64,000 nt of DNA from contig NZ_JASISP010000011.1 of the NCBI RefSeq assembly GCF_030063185.1, positions 1 through 64,000 on the forward strand, in the 5' to 3' direction. Both the position numbers and the translations under genes were made by a program. The notes beneath the pieces were generated by a model. The model saw only the letters and a program-made list of their open reading frames with translations, was not told the DNA's origin and did not search any database. Shown piece by piece: positions 9,317 to 16,787 of the stretch. This DNA is from Arthrobacter sp. H35-D1. GTDB lineage: Bacteria > Actinomycetota > Actinomycetes > Actinomycetales > Micrococcaceae. Position 1 is the stretch's first letter, and every line of letters starts with the position of its first letter.

Positions 9317-9603
9317 CGCGGCTCCAACTCCTCTCGGAACAATTGGTGACTGCTCGGCCTTGGGGATCTGCCTGCAACAATACCGTGTGTTTGTGCAGCC
9401 GTGGCAGAGTTCTTGCGCGTTTCTTTGGGGCTCCCAAGGGTGGTCTTGCGTTGTTCTTGAGTATTTGGGATATCGGGTTTTTCTTCGGTTTTTCTTAGGC
9501 CGATCTTCCGGATTTTTAGTGCTATTTCTTGAGCTGGGAGCGGCATTGTTGTTCTTACCGGCAGGAAAGCTTGCTGGGAAGAACACGAACAAGGGGTCTC
9601 AGA
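9317..9603. promoter_or_regulatory. Divergent intergenic region: HPt-like 2 and SipW operon
   Basis: These 287 bp hold no gene. The half nearest the operon is strikingly T-rich on the plus strand (9440-9560, with repeated TTTTTC and TTCTTC runs), unlike the surrounding coding DNA. It should contain the promoters for both the minus-strand HPt-like gene and the plus-strand export operon. No clean palindrome or certain -10/-35 pair could be picked out by eye. Confidence 0.5.
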
Positions 9604-10143
9604 ATGAACAAGATGGCTAAAGGCGCAATTGCAACCGGTGTTGGCGTTATCCTGCTGGTGGGTGGCGGCGGAACGCTGGCTACCTGGAACCAAGCAAGCA
9701 ATGTTTCCATGGGCGAGGTTGTCTCCGGTGATTTGAACCTGGAACCCGGCGCAGGTGTGTGGACAAACGCCGCAGGGACCGAGATTCCTGTAATTAGCCA
9801 GTACAAGGTGGTTCCCGGGGATGCCCTGACGTATACGCAGCCTCTGAACGTTTCGCTCAAGGGCGACTTGATGGCCGCCAAGCTAACAGTGGCCCTCCCT
9901 GACAGCTACGCCCAGTATGCGGAATACGGCACTGTCTCGGCAACAACGTTGACCAAAGCTGGAAGCGCAGAGGTTTTGCCGGAGATTCTGAAGCCGGCGA
10001 ACGCCGGAAAGGTCAACGCCTCCACAACGTTTACGTTCAATGTGGATACCCCGGATCGGATTGGCACGAACGCTTCCGCTGACCTTGGCGAGATCAGCTA
10101 CAAGCTAGAGCAGCAGGCGCCGGCAAGTACCCTCCAGCCGTAA
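9604..10143 (+). CDS. SipW-dependent exported protein, cargo 1
   Basis: A 179-residue protein with an alternate-type signal peptide: a basic start (MNKMAKGA), a hydrophobic core ending VGGGGTLATWNQ, and the WN(Q/K)A pattern typical of proteins cleaved by SipW-like peptidases. Downstream, GEVVSGDLNLEPG matches the G-x-(V/I)-x-(S/A)-x-D-(L/F) spacing of cargo 2. The mature part is predicted mostly beta strand, in the style of TasA or camelysin-like fibre proteins, but similarity is only at pattern level. The ATG at 9604 is chosen because the signal peptide begins there; an earlier in-frame ATG at 9529 adds an unlikely cysteine/arginine-rich stretch. It is the first gene of the five-gene operon. 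Confidence 0.75.
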   Translation: MNKMAKGAIATGVGVILLVGGGGTLATWNQASNVSMGEVVSGDLNLEPGAGVWTNAAGTEIPVISQYKVVPGDALTYTQPLNVSLKGDLMAAKLTVALPDSYAQYAEYGTVSATTLTKAGSAEVLPEILKPANAGKVNASTTFTFNVDTPDRIGTNASADLGEISYKLEQQAPASTLQP

Positions 10144-10216
10144 CTCTCACCAACAAGACCCCGGTGGCGTGCGGGGCCCAGCCCGGCACGCCACCACCCC
10201 TCCGACAGAAGCAGCC

Positions 10217-10804
10217 ATGAAAAGCACCCGAGCACTGAAAGCAACCGGCCTTGTGCTGATTGCCGTGGTGTTGGGACTGCTCACCGTCCAAGGAAGTTAC
10301 GCACTTTGGAACAAAGCGGCCATTGCCGCTGCGGGGACAATTCAGGCAGCTGATTTTCGGATCAGCCTCACAGACACCATCACCAGCGTGGTGACTGACA
10401 TGACGTTGGCCGACGGGACAGCTGCGACACTTTCGCTGAGCACCACACCCGCAGGAGTGGTCATCCCAGGACAAAGCACATACGCGGGCGTGGAACTGGG
10501 CAATGAAACCAACGCCGGCGGGCTGTTCACGGTCCGGGCAAGCACCTCCACCCCCGTCGTCGACAACAATGCCGGCTCACCCTTGGCACCGTACTTGACC
10601 CTCAAGGTGGTCGCCGCGAATTCGTTGCCCCAATGTAGCTCAGCTGCACTGTACGAGGACGCCTCCGAGACGGCCGAAACAGACATCCCCAAGCAGGACA
10701 CCGGGGTGTTCTGCTTCCAAGTCAGCCTCGCAGACAACATGCCAGCAAGCCTCAGCGGACAGAGCGCCACAGTCGCCATTCCGATCACCGTCAATCAACT
10801 CTAA
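10217..10804 (+). CDS. SipW-dependent exported protein, cargo 2
   Basis: A 195-residue protein with an alternate-type signal peptide (MKSTRALKATG, then a hydrophobic core ending VQGSYALWNKAA). The ALWN motif and the downstream GTIQAADFRISL parallel cargo 1. Two Cys in the C-terminal half (PQCSS and VFCFQV) could form a disulfide outside the cell. The start is ATG 10217. It lies 73 bp after cargo 1 and 11 bp before the peptidase gene. The most likely role is a second structural or adhesive subunit exported and cleaved by the neighbouring SipW peptidase; the exact fold is not recognisable by eye. Confidence 0.75.
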   Translation: MKSTRALKATGLVLIAVVLGLLTVQGSYALWNKAAIAAAGTIQAADFRISLTDTITSVVTDMTLADGTAATLSLSTTPAGVVIPGQSTYAGVELGNETNAGGLFTVRASTSTPVVDNNAGSPLAPYLTLKVVAANSLPQCSSAALYEDASETAETDIPKQDTGVFCFQVSLADNMPASLSGQSATVAIPITVNQL

Positions 10805-10815
10805 AAGGGAACACC

Positions 10816-11427
10816 ATGTCTGTCATCAGCCACGCCAAGGCTCCTGTTGATCTCAACAGCGCGGCAATTGCCAATGAATCCCGTCAGGGCGGGCCCTTGC
10901 GCATGCTGGGACGCGGAGTGGCCTATGTGCTGCTGCTCATCGCCGCCCTTGGTGCATTGGCGATGATTGTTGTTCCCTTGGCCACTGGCTCACAGACTTA
11001 CACGGTGCTGACCAGTTCCATGGCGCCGAAGTATGCTCCCGGAACTTTCCTGGTGGTCAAGCCAGCTCCTTTCGCCAGCCTTCAGGTGGGCGACATCATC
11101 ACCTACCAGATTGAGTCCGGCAAACAAGGGGTCATTTCCCACCGAATCACGGCCGTGGGAGCCACCCAAAGCGGGGAACGGGTGCTGACCACCAAGGGCG
11201 ACAACAATTCGCTGGAGGATTCCGCCCCTGTCCAAGAAGTGCAGGTCATGGGCAAGATGCTCTATGCGGTTCCGTATGTGGGTTTTGTTGCCAACGCCGT
11301 GGGCCAGGACAGGGACATTATTTTGCCCGTCATTGCTGCCGCATTCATCGGATTTGGTGCGTTGAGCATGGTCAAGGGGACGTTGGAGAAGAAGCGCGGC
11401 ATACAGACGGGCCGACGCGCCAAATGA
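10816..11427 (+). CDS. sipW: SipW-type (ER-like) signal peptidase I
   Basis: A 203-residue membrane peptidase. One N-terminal helix (about residues 35-57) precedes the catalytic domain and a second hydrophobic segment lies near residues 168-186. The nucleophile is Ser68 in TSSMAPKYAPG. The general base of bacterial SPase I (Lys) is replaced by His109 in GVISHRIT, and Asp129 in TTKGDNN completes the triad, as in SipW and archaeal/eukaryotic Sec11 peptidases. Such enzymes are usually dedicated to a few neighbouring substrates. Here the two upstream genes and the last gene of the operon carry matching signal peptides. Its stop overlaps the next start (ATGA), indicating translational coupling. 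Confidence 0.92.
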   Translation: MSVISHAKAPVDLNSAAIANESRQGGPLRMLGRGVAYVLLLIAALGALAMIVVPLATGSQTYTVLTSSMAPKYAPGTFLVVKPAPFASLQVGDIITYQIESGKQGVISHRITAVGATQSGERVLTTKGDNNSLEDSAPVQEVQVMGKMLYAVPYVGFVANAVGQDRDIILPVIAAAFIGFGALSMVKGTLEKKRGIQTGRRAK

Positions 11428-12329
11428 GCACAAGCATGCCGCCAAACCGACTTGGCGGTCCCGCGCGGTTGGTCATGGCGGCGACGGTGGCAAGCGTTGT
11501 CACGGGACTGCTGTTGGCTGCCCCCGCGGCAGGCACCGAAAACAAGAACGACTTTCTACAACTCAGCAACGACGGCATGAACTACAACACCACTTTGGCA
11601 CCAACTCTTTTTAGGAGCACCAATGCCTACGTTCCAGGCGAATCAAGGCGTGACACCATTTGGGTACGCAACGGCGGAAGAGATACAGCGCACTTCTCCT
11701 TTGGGGTGCGAAGCACAGGCCAAGCAACAGGGGATACCCTGCCCGGATACATGCGCCTGCAAGCCAGCGCTCCAGGACATGAAGAAGCACTGGCCGCCCT
11801 TCCTTCCAAGCGTGGCTGCACTCCGGTCGTCAATGGTTGGACGCTGGCCGCAGGCCACGTACTGCTCCTGACCTTGGACTTGGACCTGGCTTTGCAGGCA
11901 CCGAATTCAACGCGAAAACAAGATTCAACTTTTGATCTTGTTTTCGTATTGCAGGGCATTGACGGGGGACAGCCCGTATCACCGTGCACTGCTCTACCCA
12001 TGGCCACCCTGGAGAGTGCTTCAATTGGCATTCTCCCCGTCGCCGGAGGCACAGCAGAAGCAAACTCGAAACTCCCGAATTTGCTGACCGACGCTGAAAC
12101 CGGCGCGCTCATTCACGATGCTGAATCCGGCATGGTGGCTTCATACGCAGCCACCGACCATGGTAGAGCCCCGCGGCTCAGGGCCAATTCGCGGGACGCC
12201 TGGCTCGTGGCCGAGCTACCCCACAGTAATGTTGTTGCCAACAGCCGCAGCCCATGGCCGTGGCTCTTGACGCTCAGTGCAAGCGCTTACGTGCTGATCT
12301 CGCTTAGGAGACGGAGAAGGACTCAATGA
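11424..12329 (+). CDS. Secreted, C-terminally membrane-anchored protein of the SipW operon
   Basis: A 301-residue protein with a conventional Sec signal peptide (hydrophobic core near residues 17-36, ending LLLAAPAAGTEN). A large extracellular part follows, then a C-terminal transmembrane helix (PWPWLLTLSASAYVLISL) with a stop-transfer tail RRRRRTQ. The N-terminal third (DGMNYNTTLAPTLF, AYVPGESRRDTIWVRNGG) resembles proteins often seen beside SipW substrates in actinobacteria, where a beta-sandwich is followed by an anchor. Unlike the cargo proteins it lacks the WN motif. It overlaps the peptidase gene by four bases and the next gene by four bases. It may anchor or nucleate the cargo on the membrane; that is inference. 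Confidence 0.7.
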   Translation: MSTSMPPNRLGGPARLVMAATVASVVTGLLLAAPAAGTENKNDFLQLSNDGMNYNTTLAPTLFRSTNAYVPGESRRDTIWVRNGGRDTAHFSFGVRSTGQATGDTLPGYMRLQASAPGHEEALAALPSKRGCTPVVNGWTLAAGHVLLLTLDLDLALQAPNSTRKQDSTFDLVFVLQGIDGGQPVSPCTALPMATLESASIGILPVAGGTAEANSKLPNLLTDAETGALIHDAESGMVASYAATDHGRAPRLRANSRDAWLVAELPHSNVVANSRSPWPWLLTLSASAYVLISLRRRRRTQ

Positions 12330-13345
12330 GCCCGCAGGAACCTCAGGAACACAGCCAAAAAGTGAACGAACCGGCGGTACGCCGTGGACAGAGCCTTCGC
12401 AATCTGCCGGGTTTCACCACTGCAGCCGTTGCGTTCGCCATGGTCCTGTTGCTGGGCGGCGGCGGAATCGCCATCGCCAAATGGAACCAAAGCGCTACGG
12501 CGACGATCAACATCACGGCTGGCGCGGCACCAACGTCTGCTCCAACTCCGGTCCCAACGCAGGCACCCAGTGCTTCGCCAAGCCCAACGCCCGCCCCGAC
12601 CGTTGCTCCCACGACTCCAGCCCCAGTTCCGGAGGGCTCCGGGAACATAGTTGCCAATCCAATGATCGCCAAGCGGCCAGCGCAGATGGACCTTGAAGAA
12701 CTCGGATGCAAAAACAAGGGGTCCGGAAAAGGCGGAACCGCCCGCTTCAAATTCGAGTGGGACGATGACGGGGAGAACACCACTCGCTACGTGGTGACTT
12801 TGACGGCCATTGCCGCAGGAAAGACCTACAGCCAGACCCAAATCGTGAAGGACGACGAAACCACTTTCAACCTTGAGAACAAGCCCGCAGACTACGGCGA
12901 ATACATCCTTCGGGTCCAGCCCATGAATGGCGATGTTGCCGGAGACCCGGTCTACTTAACCTTCCTTTACTCGGCAGGGCTGCGCGCCAACTGCTATGAC
13001 TACCGCCGGACGGGTCCGTCCCCACTGGGTGCCTTCACCGTCAATGCAGCCACGCATGACAACGTTCTCAACCTCACATGGACGGCAGCCAAGGCCACGG
13101 GCTACGTGGTGAGCATCGAGCAATCGGGCGAAGGTGGTTACGGGGCAGAGTTCGCCACCACCACGCTTGGATCTTCGCTAACTTTCCCGCCACGAGTCCT
13201 GGACCAATGGGGAAATACCGTGACGCGGGGCAACCACTACTTCGGAAAATATTCACTTCGCATCCAACCCATGAATGGGACCCAGGCCGGTGATCCGGTG
13301 TACAAGACCGTTCAATACGGTCCAAACGACTTCACCGTTTGGTGA
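12326..13345 (+). CDS. SipW-dependent exported protein with two repeated fibronectin-like modules, cargo 3
   Basis: A 339-residue protein. A hydrophobic signal segment ends LLLGGGGIAIAKWNQSA, carrying the same WN motif as cargo 1 and 2. A Pro/Thr/Ser/Ala-rich linker of about 35 residues (TPVPTQAPSASPSPTP) follows, then two homologous modules. Each module ends in a near-identical phrase: YILRVQPMNGDVAGDPVYLT and YSLRIQPMNGTQAGDPVYKT. The modules look like fibronectin-III-type beta sandwiches. The start is ATG 12326 (GGAGAAGGA upstream), overlapping the previous stop. A long N-terminal cytoplasmic stretch (about 30 residues) is typical of this signal class. It ends three bases short of the convergent kinase gene. 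Confidence 0.75.
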   Translation: MSPQEPQEHSQKVNEPAVRRGQSLRNLPGFTTAAVAFAMVLLLGGGGIAIAKWNQSATATINITAGAAPTSAPTPVPTQAPSASPSPTPAPTVAPTTPAPVPEGSGNIVANPMIAKRPAQMDLEELGCKNKGSGKGGTARFKFEWDDDGENTTRYVVTLTAIAAGKTYSQTQIVKDDETTFNLENKPADYGEYILRVQPMNGDVAGDPVYLTFLYSAGLRANCYDYRRTGPSPLGAFTVNAATHDNVLNLTWTAAKATGYVVSIEQSGEGGYGAEFATTTLGSSLTFPPRVLDQWGNTVTRGNHYFGKYSLRIQPMNGTQAGDPVYKTVQYGPNDFTVW

Positions 13346-13348
13346 TCA

Positions 13349-15052
13349 TCAAATGGCAGGCTCAAGGCTGAGGATGCAGGCAGGAATGACGAAGCTCATG
13401 GTGGTTCCCGCACCTTGCAGGCTCTCGACGGTCAAAGAACCACCATGAGTTTCAATGATGGTCTTGGAGATCATCAACCCCAAGCCAATGCCGGGGATTC
13501 CACGCTCCACAGCAGTTCCAGCCCTGAAGAACTTCTGAAAAAGTCCGGCTTGTTCCAAATTACTCATCCCAAGTCCAGTGTCCTTGACCTGGCAGTGCAG
13601 ATCGGTGCCGTCCACCCATGCGCTCACGGTGAGCGTGCCGCCGTCGGGGGAGTATTTCACGGCGTTTGAGACGAGGTTGTCCAGCACCTGGCTGATGCGC
13701 ACGCCGTCGACCATGGCCAGCAGCGGCTGCGGGCACAGCAGCTCCACGCTGACGGCGTTGGCTGCCGCAGCCGGAGCAGCAGAAGCCAGGGAATCGGCAA
13801 GCAGCAAGGCAACGTCGCTGGGGGACCGGTCCACGGACATGGTGGTGGTGGTCAACAAATCCGAGACCAGGCCATTGAGCCGTTCCGCGTTCCGATCCGC
13901 AATTCTCAGATACTTTTCAACTTCCTTTGGCGGCAACCCGGGCTCATCGAGCACCATGGCCAGATATGACTGGATGGCCGTCAGAGGAGTGCGGAACTCG
14001 TGGGAAACGTTCGCCACAAAGTCATCCTTGGCGGCCAAGGCGTTAACCATGTCGGTGACGTCGTGGAAGGCAATGACAGCGCCGTCCGCGACGCCGTCAT
14101 CTTGGATGATGGAGCGGGCCGTGGTTGACAGCGCCCTGGCTTGCTCGCCGACGCCAATCCAGATTTGATAATTGGTGAAGGACTCGCCTCTCACCGCGCG
14201 GCGAACGGGCCGGGCATCGGCCGCCAGTGAAACCCTGTCAGTGCCAAAGACCAGAAGTTCCTTCTCTTCAGGGTCGGGGATGTCTGCCGGGACGCCCAAG
14301 GCATGGATGGCTTCCTGGGTGGAGTTCATCAGGATGTCATGGCCATTGGAATCCACCGCTACAACGCCAACACCCACAGTGTCCACAATGGTCTCCATGA
14401 GCCGCTCGCGGCGCTGGCTCTCCTCCAAGGCTGCCCGCAGTTGCACATCCTGTGTCATCAAGGCATCGCGCTGTTTGTCCATGCTGGTGGTCAGGGCCAC
14501 GGCCGCAATGGAAAAGGCAAACATCATGAACGGAAACAGCAAGGGCCTGACCAATTGTTCCACCGAGGCTGGGCCGGGCTCCAGCATCACCGGAATCCAG
14601 ACAATCAGAAGACTGGCTACCGCGCTGGAAGCGATGGCCGTTTTGGGCGCGTACCCGGATGCGCAGAGCCAAAACACCGGAAACAGCGCCAACAGGCCCA
14701 CAGAGGACAACAGCTCCGTGCTCCCCTCGCGAAAGAATGACACGGCAACAAAATCAAGATAGGGAATGAGCAGAAACGAACCGCGCGGCATCTTGCCCCA
14801 AGGAACGGCCACGGAAGCGGCGAGCAATACCGCGCTCAGGGCCAGGGCCGTGATGAGTTGCGGTTCAGCAAAAAGTGACGGCTGCAGGAATGCAACGAGG
14901 GTGGTTGCCAAAGCCACAGTCAGTGTGAAGGGAAGCTGGGCCAGAAAAATCCGCGTCCGCACAGTGCGTTCGTGAAAATGACGCTGGATCAACGGGGTTC
15001 CAAGAGTTTCCAACAGTACTGCGGATGTGTAAGGCAAAGTAATTTCCGTCAC
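13349..15052 (-). CDS. Membrane sensor histidine kinase
   Basis: A 567-residue kinase. About six membrane helices occupy residues 35-190 with very short loops, so the ligand may be sensed in the membrane. A coiled linker and PAS-like domain (about 205-335) follow, then the dimerisation domain with phospho-acceptor His351 in SHEFRTPL. The ATPase domain has an N-box in LDNLVSNAVKYSPDG and a G-box in GIGLGLMISKTI. It is divergent from the response regulator at 15272, its likely partner, and convergent with the SipW operon with a 3-bp gap. It is paralogous to the broken kinase at 4767-6494. The start is a GTG at 15052. Confidence 0.9.
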   Translation of the reverse strand: MTEITLPYTSAVLLETLGTPLIQRHFHERTVRTRIFLAQLPFTLTVALATTLVAFLQPSLFAEPQLITALALSAVLLAASVAVPWGKMPRGSFLLIPYLDFVAVSFFREGSTELLSSVGLLALFPVFWLCASGYAPKTAIASSAVASLLIVWIPVMLEPGPASVEQLVRPLLFPFMMFAFSIAAVALTTSMDKQRDALMTQDVQLRAALEESQRRERLMETIVDTVGVGVVAVDSNGHDILMNSTQEAIHALGVPADIPDPEEKELLVFGTDRVSLAADARPVRRAVRGESFTNYQIWIGVGEQARALSTTARSIIQDDGVADGAVIAFHDVTDMVNALAAKDDFVANVSHEFRTPLTAIQSYLAMVLDEPGLPPKEVEKYLRIADRNAERLNGLVSDLLTTTTMSVDRSPSDVALLLADSLASAAPAAAANAVSVELLCPQPLLAMVDGVRISQVLDNLVSNAVKYSPDGGTLTVSAWVDGTDLHCQVKDTGLGMSNLEQAGLFQKFFRAGTAVERGIPGIGLGLMISKTIIETHGGSLTVESLQGAGTTMSFVIPACILSLEPAI

Positions 15053-15271
15053 TCATTGATTGCTGGCAATTTCGATGTACTTGACACCGTGGGTCTGTGG
15101 CTCGATATTCCTGGTGCGGTGCAACTCACAAGGTGCACCGCCACATACGTGGGAACGTGCACAGCCAATGCTAACGATGATGCCATACTGTAATTACAAA
15201 TGAACCTGGGGGTTCCAAACGGTCGTAACAGGCGCGTTTTTAGTGGTCTTGGCAATTCTATTGGGGGAAAA

Positions 15272-16078
15272 ATGGACAACTCTCGTGTGGCAGTCGTCGT
15301 TGAAGACGATGCGGATATTCGGGAACTTGTCAGTGTGATCCTGCACCAGTCAGGTTTTGAGGTGCACACCGCCTCCAATGGTGCGGACGGCGTGGCTGCA
15401 ATCCAAGCGCACCGTCCGGCCATTGTCACCCTTGACCTGGGTCTGCCGGACATTGACGGTTTCGAAGTTGCCAGGCGCGTCCGGCTCTTCAGCGACGCGT
15501 ACATCATCATGCTGACCGGGCGCGCCGATGAGATGGACACCTTGTTGGGCCTGGAAACAGGCGCGGACGACTATCTCACCAAACCGTTCCGGCCCCGTGA
15601 ACTACGCGCGCGCATCAGCGCCATGATGCGTCGCCCGCGGATTTCCGCTGAAGGAACTCCAGCAGCCGGGGAAAACGCCTCGCCAGCACACAACAGTGCG
15701 GAAACAGGGTCCGTTGGCGCGCCGGAGCATGCCCCGGCAGCGGTTGTTGCGGCCCCCCAACCGCAAAGCCTCAACGGCCTGATGCTGAACAGCGGCGACC
15801 GCACAGCGGAGGTGGACGGCAACGAACTCGAATTGACCCGCACCGAATTTGACCTGCTCCATGCACTCGTGGACAGCGGCAAGCAGGTGCGCACCAAGTC
15901 GGATCTTGTGCGCCGGCTCCGCGGGGAGGAATACGACGTGGGCAGCTACATCAGCGACGCCGACGAACGGACCATAGAAGTGCACATGGCCAACCTGCGC
16001 CGCAAAATGGGGGACAACCCGCGGGATCCACGCTGGATTAAAACAGTTCGAGGGGTGGGCTACCGCCTGGTGCACTGA
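15272..16078 (+). CDS. OmpR/PhoB-family response regulator
   Basis: A 268-residue regulator. The receiver domain has Asp12/Asp13, phospho-acceptor Asp55 in TLDLGLPD, Thr82 and Lys104. An Ala/Pro-rich linker of about 60 residues (127-185) separates it from a C-terminal winged helix (LTRTEFDLLHAL, DERTIEVHMANLRRKMG, TVRGVGYRL). The linker is much longer than the usual 10-20 residues. ATG 15272 is preceded by GGGGGAAAA; an in-frame ATG at 15200 gives an unlikely extension. It is divergent from sensor kinase 2, 219 bp away, so the two form a probable two-component pair. The SipW operon and HPt-like gene nearby are plausible targets. Confidence 0.92.
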   Translation: MDNSRVAVVVEDDADIRELVSVILHQSGFEVHTASNGADGVAAIQAHRPAIVTLDLGLPDIDGFEVARRVRLFSDAYIIMLTGRADEMDTLLGLETGADDYLTKPFRPRELRARISAMMRRPRISAEGTPAAGENASPAHNSAETGSVGAPEHAPAAVVAAPQPQSLNGLMLNSGDRTAEVDGNELELTRTEFDLLHALVDSGKQVRTKSDLVRRLRGEEYDVGSYISDADERTIEVHMANLRRKMGDNPRDPRWIKTVRGVGYRLVH

Positions 16079-16099
16079 GCCTTGCTGCACCAGGCGGTA
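16061..16099. terminator. Bidirectional hairpin terminator
   Basis: A perfect 14-bp stem (TACCGCCTGGTGCA / TGCACCAGGCGGTA) with an 11-nt loop. The left arm lies inside the last codons of the response regulator and its stop codon falls in the loop. The convergent DUF2505 gene ends 8 bases beyond. No long T-tract follows, which is common in high-GC actinobacteria. Confidence 0.7.
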
Positions 16100-16106
16100 G
16101 AGTCCT

Positions 16107-16607
16107 CTAAGCGTGCGTATTCAGCCATTCCTGGGCGAGCGTCGCCTGCAGGTTCAACGCGCGGCCAATGACGGGCTCTGCGGCGGAGGCGATCTTCGCG
16201 CCGAGGAAGGGCACTCCCGAAGTGACCTCGCCCGTGAGCTCCACCAAGGTGGAGGCTCCGTCGGCGCTCAACTTTTGCACGGCGGAGATATCAACCGGGG
16301 CTTTGGCAACCGTGAGCGTAAGGGCGTTGGTGCGGGAGCCGTCGGCCGCCGGAGCGCTCCAGGACTCGTCCTGCGTGACGGTCAGCGTTGCACCGACAAA
16401 CTTCTTCACAATGTCAGGCATCCCCGTCGTGGGCAGCGTGCGCACAGTCTGGGTGGTGAAAGCCGCCGTAGTGGGTCCGCTGATGGTGAAGGATATTAGC
16501 TCCCCGCCCACAGTTTCGCTCACGTGCTTGACGAAATCGGCATTGGTAAAGACATCTGTCACGTTCTGGGCCGGGGCCGAAAGTGTCGTTGAGGCGGCAA
16601 GCGCCAT
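16107..16607 (-). CDS. DUF2505 family protein
   Basis: A 166-residue protein fitting DUF2505 (a START-like fold family of actinobacteria): TDVFTNADFVKHVSETVGG at the start, a central beta-rich region and the C-terminal PVIGRALNLQATLAQEWL. Its biochemical role is unknown. It is divergent from mfd, an arrangement I associate with Arthrobacter-type genomes. It appears intact. Confidence 0.8.
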   Translation of the reverse strand: MALAASTTLSAPAQNVTDVFTNADFVKHVSETVGGELISFTISGPTTAAFTTQTVRTLPTTGMPDIVKKFVGATLTVTQDESWSAPAADGSRTNALTLTVAKAPVDISAVQKLSADGASTLVELTGEVTSGVPFLGAKIASAAEPVIGRALNLQATLAQEWLNTHA

Positions 16608-16787
16608 GGTTCCTCCAGGATCAGGGGGTGTTTGGGGCAGCTCCTAGGATACCAAGGCCCGCCGGCCACGAGTAAGCTGGAATGGTGCCTGGAACTTTTG
16701 TGGAATTCCGGGCCTTCGTGCTGCACCCGGCACGGCATTCGACGTACTCTAACGGCGGCCACCGTCAGGCCAAGGAGAAAATCACCC

